This document shows, piece by piece, positions 8,180 through 15,480 of a DNA stretch of 64,000 nt. Position 1 is the first letter of the stretch. Each line of letters starts with the position of its first letter. The stretch covers positions 868,001 to 932,000 of the forward strand of contig CAWEQW010000008.1 of assembly GCA_963811365.1 (NCBI GenBank), read 5' to 3'. Made by a program: the position numbers and the translations under genes. The notes under the pieces are model-generated. The model saw nothing but the letters and a program-made list of their open reading frames with translations, did not search any database and was not told the DNA's origin. The DNA comes from CAWEQW01 sp963811365 (lineage in GTDB: Bacteria > Actinomycetota > Actinomycetes > Propionibacteriales > Nocardioidaceae).

Positions 8180-8204
8180 GGACGGGGCCCCCCTGGCCCC
8201 GTCC
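8180..8204 (-). promoter_or_regulatory. Perfect 10-bp stem-loop in the probable 5' leader of the zinc-ribbon gene
   Basis: GGACGGGGCC at 8180-8189 pairs with GGCCCCGTCC at 8195-8204 around a five-base loop. It lies between the proposed start of transcription (near 8209, minus strand) and the gene start at 8128, so it would form in the mRNA leader. No T run follows in either direction, which argues against a simple intrinsic terminator. Confidence 0.5.
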
Positions 8205-8216
8205 AGCACAGGTACG

Positions 8217-8222
8217 ACGCTA
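8217..8222 (-). promoter_or_regulatory. Possible -10 hexamer TAGCGT for the zinc-ribbon gene
   Basis: TAGCGT on the minus strand, 88 bases before ATG 8128, matches the TANNNT pattern seen at many starts in this window. It would give a leader of about 80 bases containing the hairpin. No clear -35 is seen. Confidence 0.35.
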
Positions 8223-8455
8223 CGGAACCGGTGCGCCGGACCGTGCGTTCTTGCGACCGTTCGAGTCGCCGGCAACCCAGGTATCTCAGCGACGCGGGAC
8301 ACCTCGCGTCGTCGTACCGTGCGGCTGAGCTCACCGTTGCTCCCCTCACCCGGACCGACGCCGTGACGTCTCCATGCCGCCATGATGAGGCTCGGTGGGT
8401 GCCGTCTTGCGGCGCAACGCCGGACTCGACCGACACTGCTGCGGGTACGGCGCGG

Positions 8456-8665
8456 TCAGGCGAGGTCGAGCACGTCGGCGGTCGGGTCGCTCTGCAGCAC
8501 CAGGGCGACGATGCGGTCACGGTCCGCTGTGGTCTCCTGCGGGCACTGCACCAGCAGCTCGGCGCTGCCGTCGGCGTGGCCCCGCCGCCAGGCGCGGTAG
8601 CCGGCGCGAAGCAGCCGGATGTAGGCGAGGTCAGACCCTGTGGTGATGTGGACGGTCATGGTCAT
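8456..8665 (-). CDS. Small hypothetical protein (69 aa)
   Basis: A short protein beginning MTMTVHITTGSDLAYIRLLRAGYRAW and ending PTADVLDLA. It has a beta-strand-like start, then a basic helix and an acidic end; there are no cysteines, signal or membrane segment. GGAGGT eight bases before ATG 8665 supports translation. I do not recognise the family. It is flanked by noncoding sequence on both sides. Confidence 0.45.
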   Translation of the reverse strand: MTMTVHITTGSDLAYIRLLRAGYRAWRRGHADGSAELLVQCPQETTADRDRIVALVLQSDPTADVLDLA

Positions 8666-8868
8666 GCGCGGTACCTCCGCGTTCCACGGAGCGGTCGAGA
8701 CCGGTGGAGCCCGGGCACGAGGGCCGCTCCGGATCCGTCCTCGTCCCGATACCCGCTTCCACCTGCGCCAATAGTCGGGGGCCTGCGCAGGCGCTCACCA
8801 GGGCCACAGGTCCCGGAGTGGCACGGCGCGACGGACCCCGGACACGGCCCGTCACCAGGGTCCCGGAC

Positions 8869-8874
8869 TAGTCT
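8869..8874 (+). promoter_or_regulatory. -10 hexamer TAGTCT for the acidic-tail protein gene
   Basis: TAGTCT lies 33 bases before GTG 8908. The short leader includes GAGGAGAG at 8896-8903. Confidence 0.45.
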
Positions 8875-8907
8875 TTCGCCGGACCGCCGGAAGACGAGGA
8901 GAGCGAC

Positions 8908-9321
8908 GTGGACCCGACCCCCGAGACCAGCCCGCACGAGCAGCAGGGCGACCCGGCAGGCGTCTCTCCGGAGGACGCCCGCCGCTTCTTCGAGCAGCTT
9001 CGCGCCACCCCGGTCGAGCAGATCCTCACGGAGGTGTTCACGACGCTTCTCACGGCAGCCGAGGTGAAGCTCGGGCGAGCGGACGCGCGAGTCCTCATCG
9101 ACCTCTGCGCCGAGGTGCTTCGGGCGGCCGACGGCCGGGTTCCCGCAGAGCTCGTCAAGCAGGTCGAGGCCGCGCTCGGACAGCTCCGACTGGCGCAGGT
9201 CAGCGCTGAGAACCAGCCGGCACCCGGCGGCGAGGCCGAGGACGCCGCCGAGGACGCCGCCGAGGACAAGGCCGAGGACGCCGCCGAGGACGAGGCCGAG
9301 GCCTCTCCGAAAGGCGGCTGA
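8908..9321 (+). CDS. Hypothetical protein with acidic repeat tail (137 aa)
   Basis: Residues about 20-105 form a helical, soluble region (EDARRFFEQLRATPVEQILTEV, then VLIDLCAEVLRAADGRV and LVKQVEAALGQLRLAQV) that resembles short DUF1844-like actinobacterial proteins in style, though I cannot confirm the match. The last 30 residues are a run of Ala-Glu-Asp repeats encoded by a 12-bp-type tandem repeat. It has no signal peptide. The GTG start follows GAGGAGAG by four bases. Confidence 0.6.
   Translation: MDPTPETSPHEQQGDPAGVSPEDARRFFEQLRATPVEQILTEVFTTLLTAAEVKLGRADARVLIDLCAEVLRAADGRVPAELVKQVEAALGQLRLAQVSAENQPAPGGEAEDAAEDAAEDKAEDAAEDEAEASPKGG
9235..9303. repeat. Tandem GCCGAGGAC-type repeat encoding an acidic tail
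   Basis: Units of GCCGAGGAC and GCCGCCGAGGAC alternate through this stretch and encode E-D-A-A and E-D-K-A blocks. All units are multiples of three, so the frame is kept whatever the copy number. Confidence 0.8.
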
Positions 9322-9323
9322 CC

Positions 9324-9694
9324 GTGGCCTCCGCCGTCACCGACGCCGACGACTACTACACGGTTGCCGCACCGGACAACGCGTCGTTGTCCGGCACCCT
9401 GGAGGTCCGCGGTCGTCGGCGCCCAGGAGGTCCTCTACCACTTCGACGCCCCGGCGAGCACCGCGGCCACCGCGACGTCGGCTGGGCGACACGGCCACCG
9501 GGCGCCAGTCGGCCGCCACCGCCGCATACGACGGTCGGAGAGCAGGAGACCCAGCCTCCTCCGGGGAGACCCTGCAGACCGACTTGGACGGCGACCCGCT
9601 GGAGGCCCATGTCGGCCATCAACCGGGACAGGAGGTCGCCCTCCGCCGGCTGAGCGGGCCACCCTGCACCCGACAGGTCGGCGGGGTCGGATGA
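9324..9694 (+). pseudogene. Possible frameshifted small hypothetical gene
   Basis: A GTG two bases after the previous stop begins MASAVTDADDYYTVAAPDN and reads well for about 30 residues. The coding-like signal then appears to move to other frames: VLYHFDAPAS near 9435-9465, and LGDTATGRQSAATAAYDG then SGETLQTDLDGDPLEAHVG from 9482, ending at TGA 9692-9694. This could be one gene of about 120 residues broken by two indels, like the genes downstream, or simply noncoding sequence. I do not recognise a family. Confidence 0.3.
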
Positions 9695-9695
9695 C

Positions 9696-10868
9696 TCACA
9701 GCTCGGACTGCACCCCGGCGAGCAGCTGACGGGCCATCACGATCCGCTGCACCTGGTTGGTGCCCTCGTAGATCTGGGTGATCTTCGCGTCCCGCATCAT
9801 CCGCTCGACCGGGTAGTCCGAGGTGTAGCCGTAGCCGCCGAGAACCTGGACGGCGTCCACGGTGACCTGCATCGCGGTGTCCGAGGCGAAGCACTTCGCG
9901 GCCGCCCCGAAGAAGGTCAGGTCGTCGTCGCCGCGCTCCGAGCGGCCGGCCGCGGCGTAGGTCAGCTGGCGGGCCGCCTCGACCTTCATGCCCATGTCGG
10001 CGAGCATGAACTGCAGGCCCTGGAAGTCGGCGATCGGACGGCCGAACTGGGTGCGCTCCTTGGCGTAGCCGAGCGCGAAGTCCAGCGCCCCCTGCGCGAT
10101 GCCGACGGCCTGGGCGGCGATGGTCACGCGCGTGTGGTCCAGCGTGCGCATCGCGGTCGCGAAGCCGGTGCCCTCGGCGCCGATCATCCGGTCGGCCGGG
10201 ACCCGGACGTGGTCGAGGTAGACCTCGCGGGTGGGCGAGCCCTTGATGCCGAGCTTCTTCTCCTTGGCCCCGAAGGAGACGCCGGGGTCGTCCTTGTGCA
10301 CGACGAACGCCGAGATGCCGGTCGACCGCCCGTCGGGGTCGGTCACCGCGAACACCGTGTAGTAGTCGGAGACTCCGGCGTTGGTGATCCAGCGCTTCGT
10401 GCCGTCGAGGACGTACGCGTCGCCCTCGCGGACCGCGCGGGTCCGCATCGCGACGGCGTCCGAGCCGGCCTCGGGCTCGGAGAGGCAGTAGGAGAACATC
10501 GCGGTGCCGGCGGCCACCGGCGACAGGTAGGTCTTCTTGAGCTCCTCGGACCCGGACAGCAGCAGCGGCATCGTGCCGAGCTTGTTGACGCTCGGGACCA
10601 GCGAGGACGACGCACAGGCCCGGGCCACCTCCTCGATCACGATGCAGGTCGCGAGAGCGTCCGCACCGGCGCCGCCGTACTCCTCCGGGACGTGCGGGGC
10701 CGCGAAGTCGGCGGCGACCAGCGCGGCGTACGCCGCCTGCGGGAACTCGCCGGCAGCGTCGACCTCGCCGGCGAACGGCGCGACCTTCGCGTCACAGACC
10801 GCCCGGACCGCCTCCCGGACCGCCTGGTGCTCCTCGGACAGCGCGAACATCGGGAACCCATCGCTCAT
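9696..10868 (-). CDS. Acyl-CoA dehydrogenase (FadE25-like)
   Basis: A 390-residue enzyme with the full acyl-CoA dehydrogenase layout: an N-terminal helical domain (FALSEEHQAVREAVRAV, VPEEYGGAGAD), a middle beta domain with the FAD/substrate segment CLSEPEAGSDA and GTKRWITNAG, and a C-terminal domain with ERTQFGRPIADFQ, VLGGYGYTSDYPVERMMRDAK and IYEGTNQVQRI. The Glu of YEGT is the usual catalytic base. It oxidises acyl-CoA at the alpha-beta bond and passes electrons to ETF. ATG 10868 is chosen over an upstream start because TAGACT lies seven bases before it and the protein then starts at the normal place. The position beside purE-purK matches fadE25 of M. tuberculosis. Confidence 0.93.
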   Translation of the reverse strand: MSDGFPMFALSEEHQAVREAVRAVCDAKVAPFAGEVDAAGEFPQAAYAALVAADFAAPHVPEEYGGAGADALATCIVIEEVARACASSSLVPSVNKLGTMPLLLSGSEELKKTYLSPVAAGTAMFSYCLSEPEAGSDAVAMRTRAVREGDAYVLDGTKRWITNAGVSDYYTVFAVTDPDGRSTGISAFVVHKDDPGVSFGAKEKKLGIKGSPTREVYLDHVRVPADRMIGAEGTGFATAMRTLDHTRVTIAAQAVGIAQGALDFALGYAKERTQFGRPIADFQGLQFMLADMGMKVEAARQLTYAAAGRSERGDDDLTFFGAAAKCFASDTAMQVTVDAVQVLGGYGYTSDYPVERMMRDAKITQIYEGTNQVQRIVMARQLLAGVQSEL

Positions 10869-10875
10869 GCCGGGG

Positions 10876-10881
10876 AGTCTA
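10876..10881 (-). promoter_or_regulatory. -10 hexamer TAGACT, leaderless type, for the acyl-CoA dehydrogenase
   Basis: TAGACT on the minus strand ends seven bases before ATG 10868, with no Shine-Dalgarno sequence between. It stands back to back with the promoter at 10924. Confidence 0.6.
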
Positions 10882-10923
10882 CTCGTTGGTAACCGAGGCC
10901 CGGAGGGCCATGTCGGCGCTGGG

Positions 10924-10929
10924 TAGGGT
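10924..10929 (+). promoter_or_regulatory. -10 hexamer TAGGGT, leaderless type, for the CoA-binding protein
   Basis: TAGGGT ends six bases before ATG 10936. The divergent pair with 10876-10881 leaves about 42 bases between the two hexamers. Confidence 0.55.
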
Positions 10930-10935
10930 CGCTGC

Positions 10936-11378
10936 ATGAGCGTCGCACCCTGGCTCGACCCTGAGAACGATCCGCTTCATGCTGCAGGACTGCGACACCT
11001 GGGCAGTGGTCGGCCTCAGCGGCGACCCGCACCGCACCGCCTTCGGCATCGCGCGCTTCCTGCAGGCCCACGGCAAGCGGATCGTGCCGGTCCACCCCTC
11101 GGCGCCGACCGTGCTCGGGGAGCAGGGCTACGCCACCCTGGCGGACGTGCCGGTGCCGGTCGACGTCGTCGACGTGTTCCGCCGCTCGGAGGCCGCCGGG
11201 GCGTTCGCCGACCAGGCGGTCGCCGTCGGGGCCCGCGCGGTCTGGTTCCAGCTCGGCGTGGTCGACGAGCGAGGCCTACCGGCGCACCACGGCCGCGGGC
11301 GTGCCGATGGTGATGGACACCTGCCCGGCCATCGAGTGGCCGCGGCTCCAGGTCAGGAGAAGCCCACCGTCCGGCTGA
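10936..11378 (+). pseudogene. CoA-binding domain protein (YccU-like), broken by two frameshifts
   Basis: Read across frames this is a normal small CoA-binding Rossmann protein of about 145 residues. It runs MSVAPWLDPEND, [shift near 10970], RFMLQDCDTWAVVGLSGDP, RIVPVHPSAPTVLGEQGYATLADVP, VDVVDVFRRSE, ARAVWFQLGVVDE, [shift near 11270, an extra C], EAYRRTTAAGVPMVMDTCPAIEW, and stops at TGA 11376-11378. Both breaks are one- or two-base indels in otherwise conserved sequence, so sequencing error is more likely than real loss. The family binds CoA; its role is unclear. The 3' end overlaps that of purE by 26 bases in the opposite direction. Confidence 0.75.
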
Positions 11379-11877
11379 CCTCGCCGCGCACGACCCGCCC
11401 CTTCTCCCGGGCGCTGGCGGCCAGCCGCTCCTGGAACCGCTCCATCGCCTCGCGCAGCCCGGCGTCGCCGGCGGCCAGGATCCGCACCGCGAGCAGCCCG
11501 GCGTTGCGCGCGTTGCCGACCGCGACGGTCGCGACCGGGACGCCCGCCGGCATCTGCACGATCGACAGCAGCGAGTCCAGCCCGTCGAGGTGCTTCAGCG
11601 CGACCGGCACGCCGATCACCGGGAGCGGCGTCACCGCGGCGAGCATCCCGGGCAGGTGGGCGGCTCCGCCGGCGCCGGCGACGATGACCCGCAGGCCGCG
11701 ACCGGCGGCCTCCTTGCCGTAGCGCGAGCATCTCCTCGGGCATCCGGTGGGCCGACACCACGTCCGCCTCGTAGGGCACCTCGAACTCCGCGAGCGCGTC
11801 GGCGGCCGCCTTCATCGTCGGCCAGTCGGAGTCCGACCCCATCACGATCCCGACCAGACCGGTCTCTCGTCGCTCAC
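11353..11877 (-). pseudogene. purE: N5-carboxyaminoimidazole ribonucleotide mutase PurE, frameshifted
   Basis: PurE moves the carboxylate of N5-CAIR to give CAIR in purine synthesis. The pieces are MGSDSDWPTMKAAADAL, VVSAHRMPEEMLA, then in another frame YGKEAAGRG, VIVAGAGGAAHLPGM, LPVIGVPV and QMPAGVPVATVAVGNARNAGLLAVRI, all hallmark PurE segments in the right order. An extra base near 11722-11726 breaks the frame after MLA. A second indel near 11856-11864 separates the body from a GTG start at 11877. That start overlaps the purK stop as GTGA, the usual coupled arrangement. PurE is needed for purine synthesis, so errors in the sequence are more likely than a true pseudogene. Confidence 0.85.
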
Positions 11878-13071
11878 GCGCTCTCCATTCCCAGGTCTCC
11901 GCGGAACCAGGCCGCGGCGTGCCGGGCCCGCTCCCGTACGTCGTCGAGGTCCTCGCCGTACGCCGTCACGTGGCCGACCTTGCGGCCGGGCGTCACGCTC
12001 TTGCCGTACAGGTGCACCTTGAGCCGCGGGTCGCGGGCGAAGACGTGCGGGTAGCCGTCGTACAGGTCCGGTCGGACAGCGCGGGGTCCGAACCGCCGAG
12101 GATGTTGACCATCACCGTCCAGGGGGCGCGCGCCTCCGGCGACCCGAGCGGCAGGTCGAGCACCGCGCGGAGGTGGTTCTCGAACTGGCCGGTCACGGCG
12201 CCGTCGATGCTCCAGTGACCGGTGTTGTGCGGGCGCATCGCCAGCTCGTTGACCAGGATCCGGCCGTCGGTCGGTCTCGAACAGCTCGACGGCGAGGATG
12301 CCGGTGACGTCGAGCTGCGGCGGCCACCGTCATCGCGACCTGCTGCGCCTGCGAGCGCGAGCTCCGGGTCGAGGCCGGGCGCGGGCGCGACGACCTCCCA
12401 GCAGATGCCGTCGCGCTGGACCGACTCGACCACCGGGTAGGCCGCCACCTGCCCGGACGGGCGACCGCGCGACCGAGCGCGGACAGCTCGCGGCGGAAGT
12501 CGACGAGCTCCTCGGCGAGGATCCGACACCGGCTCGGCGCGGCCACCTCGAACGGCGGTCGCGCAGTCGTGCTCGGACTGCGACCACCCAGACGCCCTTG
12601 CCGTCGTAGCCGCCCCGGGTGGTCTTGAGCACCACCGGGAAGCCGCCGACCGCCGCGGCGAACCCGGACACCTCGGCAGGGTCGGCCGACCAGCGCGGTG
12701 GCAGGGCGCGGCGACGCCGAGCTGCGTCCAGCCTGGCCCGCATCACCGCCTTGTCCTGGGCGTGCACCAGCGCCTCCGGGCCGGGCCGGCAGGCGTGTCC
12801 CTCCTCGGCGAGCGCGTGGAGGTGCTCGGTGGGGACGTGCTCGTGGTCGAAGGTGACGACGGAGCAGCCCTCTGCGACCTCGCGCAGCGTCGCCAGGTCG
12901 CGGTAGTCGCCGACGTGGTCGTCGGGGACCACCTGGGCCGCGGAGACGTCCTCGGCCTCGGCGAGCAGCCGGAGCGGCACGCCCGAGGCCGACGGCTGAC
13001 TGGGCCATCATGCGGGCGAGCTGGCCGCCACCGATGACGGCGAGCAGCGGAGTCGCCGGAGAGGTCGTCAC
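11874..13071 (-). pseudogene. purK: N5-carboxyaminoimidazole ribonucleotide synthase PurK, multiple frameshifts
   Basis: PurK is the ATP-grasp enzyme that makes N5-CAIR from AIR, bicarbonate and ATP, feeding PurE. Its conserved blocks are all present but spread over three frames: VIGGGQLARMM at the start, LLAEAEDVSAAQV, VVTFDHEHVPTEHL, AVMRARLDA, GGFPVVLKTTRGGYDGKGVWVV, RILAEELVDFRRELS, QVAAYPVVESVQRDGICWEV, DGRILVNELAMRPHNTGHW, and GAVTGQFENHLRAVLDLPLG. I count at least six frame changes, among them near 12072, 12275, 12540, 12690-12730 and 12985. The start is GTG 13071 with TAGGCT seven bases upstream. The stop (TGA, 11876-11874) overlaps the purE start. Confidence 0.85.
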
Positions 13072-13078
13072 GCAGGAG

Positions 13079-13084
13079 AGCCTA
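13079..13084 (-). promoter_or_regulatory. -10 hexamer TAGGCT, leaderless type, for purK-purE
   Basis: On the minus strand TAGGCT ends seven bases before the purK GTG at 13071. Confidence 0.5.
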
Positions 13085-13096
13085 GCGAGGCTCCGG

Positions 13097-13476
13097 TCAG
13101 ACGACGGACGTCGTCTCGGTGCGTTCGGACGGCAGCGCAGTCGCGGCCGCGTCGTCACTCTCGGCGTACACCGGAGGGCTGAGCTCGAAGCGCAGCCCGC
13201 GGCCGCGGATGGTGGTGATCAGCGTGGGCCGCCGGGTGTCGTCGCCGAGCTTCGTGCGGACCCACCCGAGGTGGACGTCGATGGTCTTCGCCGAGGTCCA
13301 GAAGGTGGTCTGCCACACGTCGCGCATCAGCTCCTCACGGGTGACGATCTCGCCCGCGCCTGCTGATCAACGCGTTCAGCAGGTCGAACTCCTTGTTCGA
13401 CATCCGTATCTCGACGCCGTCGCGCCACACTCGACGCGTCGTCGGCGTCGACCTCCACCCCCTGCACAGTCACCAT
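13097..13476 (-). pseudogene. Winged-helix (OmpR/PhoB-type) transcriptional regulator, frameshifted
   Basis: The intact C-terminal part reads LMRDVWQTTFWTSAKTIDVHLGWVRTKLGDD then LITTIRGRGLRFEL, the recognition helix and wing of OmpR/PhoB-type DNA-binding domains. Upstream, in other frames, are RVWRDGVEIRMSNKEFDLLNALISR and AGEIVTREEL, which complete the fold, with frame breaks near 13361 and 13430. From ATG 13476 the whole protein is only about 125 residues, so it has no receiver domain and could not be a classical two-component regulator. TAACCT lies six bases before that ATG. The target genes are unknown. Confidence 0.7.
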
Positions 13477-13482
13477 GCGATC

Positions 13483-13488
13483 AGGTTA
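13483..13488 (-). promoter_or_regulatory. -10 hexamer TAACCT, leaderless type, for the winged-helix regulator
   Basis: TAACCT on the minus strand ends six bases before ATG 13476, supporting that codon as the true start even though the gene body is frameshifted. Confidence 0.5.
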
Positions 13489-13549
13489 TGAGGACAAAAC
13501 GGACAGGCTGTCGATCAGGGAGATTGACCTGCAATGACTACCTAAACGT

Positions 13550-14601
13550 CTAGTCCTTGCGGACGTCGGGCCTGTGCCCTGGACGGGACGCTATGCCCGG
13601 ACGACGTAAGCGCCTGGTCGGCGACCGCGAACGGCTCCATGACGCCGAACCCCCGCAGCGGCCGCGCGCGGCAGCGCCCGGGTCTCGAACAGGTCGGGCG
13701 GGCAGCAGTTCGGCGGTGCGCTCATCGGTGATCACCCGGTTGCGCCGGGCCACGCCGGTGAGCCGGGCCGCGAGGTTCACCGGCGGACCGAAGACGTCAC
13801 CGAGCCGCAGGACCACCGAGCCGGTCGCGAGTCCCGATCCGGACGTCCGGCAGCCGCTTGTCCCGCCCGATGACCTCCACGATGCTCGATCGCGATGTCC
13901 ATCGCGCGGACCGGGTCCTCGGACAGGAACAGCACCGAGTCGCCGAGCGTCTTGATCACCCGGCCGTGCCGGGCGGCCACCACGTCGGCGCACCGGGACT
14001 CGAAGATCTCGACCAGGTCGCCCAGCCGGTCCTGGTCCATCTGGTTCGACAGCGCGGTGAAGGCTACCAGGTCCGCGAAGCCGACGGTCACCTCAGTGGT
14101 GTGCAGGTCCTCGTCGGCGGCACCGAGCGCCTCGACCCGGGAGACGGCGGCCGCGAGGTGCCGGCGCCAGGCGTAGATGAGCAGCCGCTCGAACGGGATG
14201 CCCACCTCCTCGGTGAGCCGCAGCGCGCTCCCGATCCGGCTGCCGGTCGCCTCCTCGCCGTCCTCGAGCTGCTCGACGCGCGAGGACAGCGTGCCCACCT
14301 CCCAGTCAGCGAGCCGGGCCATGGTCTGGCCGACGCCGCGGGTGAGCCGGACCGCGGTGTCGAAGTCGATCGCGCCGGACTCGACGGCTCCCACGAGCAG
14401 GCCGAGCGCATCCAGGTCCGCCTCGCTGAACGCCCGGCTGTCGCCGGCGTCGGGGAAGCCCAGCGCGCGCCACAGCCGCCGGGCGTGCTCGAGGGAGACG
14501 CCGGCAGCCTCGGCCACCTCGGCGCTCGACAGCCGCCGCGGTTCGCCCAGGATCTCGTCCTCGAGCTGCTGGCGGGAGAACGTGGGCTCAGGTGCCGTCA
14601 T
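13550..14601 (-). pseudogene. Class III adenylate/guanylate cyclase with N-terminal regulatory domain, frameshifted 3' part
   Basis: The first 240 residues are intact. Residues 1-150 form a helical autoregulatory domain of the Rv1264/Rv2212 type (LSSAEVAEAAGVSLEHARRLWRALG, FDTAVRLTRGVGQTMARLADWEV). The catalytic domain follows: EVTVGFADLVAFTALS with the first metal Asp, and RVIKTLGDSVLFLSEDP with the second. After about 13880 the frame breaks. The rest of the domain is found in another frame as GLATGSVVLRLGDVFGPPVNLAARLTG and NRVITDERTAELL, with further breaks near 13830 and 13670. It would make cAMP from ATP and has no membrane segment. The breaks look like the indels in purK and purE next door. 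Confidence 0.8.
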
Positions 14602-14673
14602 CGAGTGCGGCGCACCGGGGCACCGGCGACGGGGTCGGACGGGTCACGCGAAGGCGGGAGCGGCACCGCTCGA

Positions 14674-15480
14674 TCATGTCACGCGCACGTGCACGACGTC
14701 CCCGGCGCCGAGCACCCGCTCCCCCGAGCCCGTGACCACCCGCAGCCGGCCACCGGGGTCGATGCCGGTCGCGCGGCCGCGCACCTCCTCGCCCTCGGGA
14801 AGCAGCACCAGCACGTCTCGGCCCAGCGTCGTGCACACCGCGTCGTACGCCGCGGAGAGCCCCGCCTCCGGGTCCCCGTGGGCGTCGGACCAGGAGGTGT
14901 ACGCCTCCCCGAGGGAGGCCAGCACCGCCAGCAGCAGCGCCGTGCGGTCAGGGGCCGGCACCCCTTCGAGTACCAGCGAGGTGGCGGTCCGCACCGGAAG
15001 CTCCTCGGCGCTCGACGACACGTTGACCCCCACGCCGAGAACCGCCGCCGGCCCGTCGGGCTGCTCCACCCGCTGGACCAGGATGCCGGCGAGCTTCCGG
15101 TCGCCGACGAGCACGTCGTTGGGCCACTTCACGGCGGCCTCGAGCCCGGTGGCCCGCCGTACCCCGTCGGCCACCGCCACGCCGGTCAGGAGCGGCAGCC
15201 ACGGCCAGCGCTCCGGCGCCACCGCCCGCGGGCGGACCAGCGCGGAGAAGGTGAGCGCCGCGCGTGGCGGGGTGACCCAGACCCGGTCCAGCCGCCCGCG
15301 CCCGGCCGACTGGTGCTCGGCGACCAGCACCAGGCCGGGCCGCTCACCGGCGGCCGCCCGGGCGGCCAGGTCGGCGTTGGTGGACGGCGACTCCGCCGCC
15401 ACCTCGACCGCACGCCACGGCCGCCCGGGCGAGGCCAGGCGGCCGTGGTCGAGAGGTGGGCGCTGCGCGGCTGAGGTCAT
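14674..15480 (-). CDS. birA: Biotin--[acetyl-CoA-carboxylase] ligase BirA, monofunctional
   Basis: A 268-residue ligase that makes biotinyl-AMP and transfers biotin to the AMKM lysine of carrier domains, here AccA (26371-28173) and pyruvate carboxylase (30525-33920). Motifs: STNADLAARA, the biotin/AMP loop AGRGRLDRVW, VKWPNDVLVGDRKLAGILV with the catalytic lysine, GVGVNVS, and a C-terminal SH3-like cap (VRGRATGIDPGGRLRV). There is no N-terminal winged helix, so it cannot act as the biotin repressor. The ATG at 15480 overlaps the stop of the MFS gene as ATGA, so the two are probably translationally coupled. A birA-accD neighbourhood is usual in actinobacteria; the MFS and TetR genes are inserted here. 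Confidence 0.93.
   Translation of the reverse strand: MTSAAQRPPLDHGRLASPGRPWRAVEVAAESPSTNADLAARAAAGERPGLVLVAEHQSAGRGRLDRVWVTPPRAALTFSALVRPRAVAPERWPWLPLLTGVAVADGVRRATGLEAAVKWPNDVLVGDRKLAGILVQRVEQPDGPAAVLGVGVNVSSSAEELPVRTATSLVLEGVPAPDRTALLLAVLASLGEAYTSWSDAHGDPEAGLSAAYDAVCTTLGRDVLVLLPEGEEVRGRATGIDPGGRLRVVTGSGERVLGAGDVVHVRVT

Larger units (their letters stand above)
8129..8455. other. 327-bp intergenic region with leader of the small zinc protein
   Basis: Two minus-strand small genes flank this stretch. Next to the zinc-ribbon gene it carries a ribosome-binding site, a strong hairpin (8180-8204) and a probable -10 (8217-8222). From about 8223 to 8455 I see nothing with coding character or clear structure. 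Confidence 0.5.

Noticed and set aside
8180..8204. Hairpin considered as an intrinsic terminator of the 69-residue gene
   Set aside because: It lies about 250 bases after that gene, has no T run, and fits better as a leader structure of the zinc-ribbon gene.
8085..8366. Plus-strand frame of 93 codons opposite the zinc-ribbon gene
   Set aside because: The minus-strand frame has the ribosome-binding site and the Cys/His pattern; the plus frame has neither.
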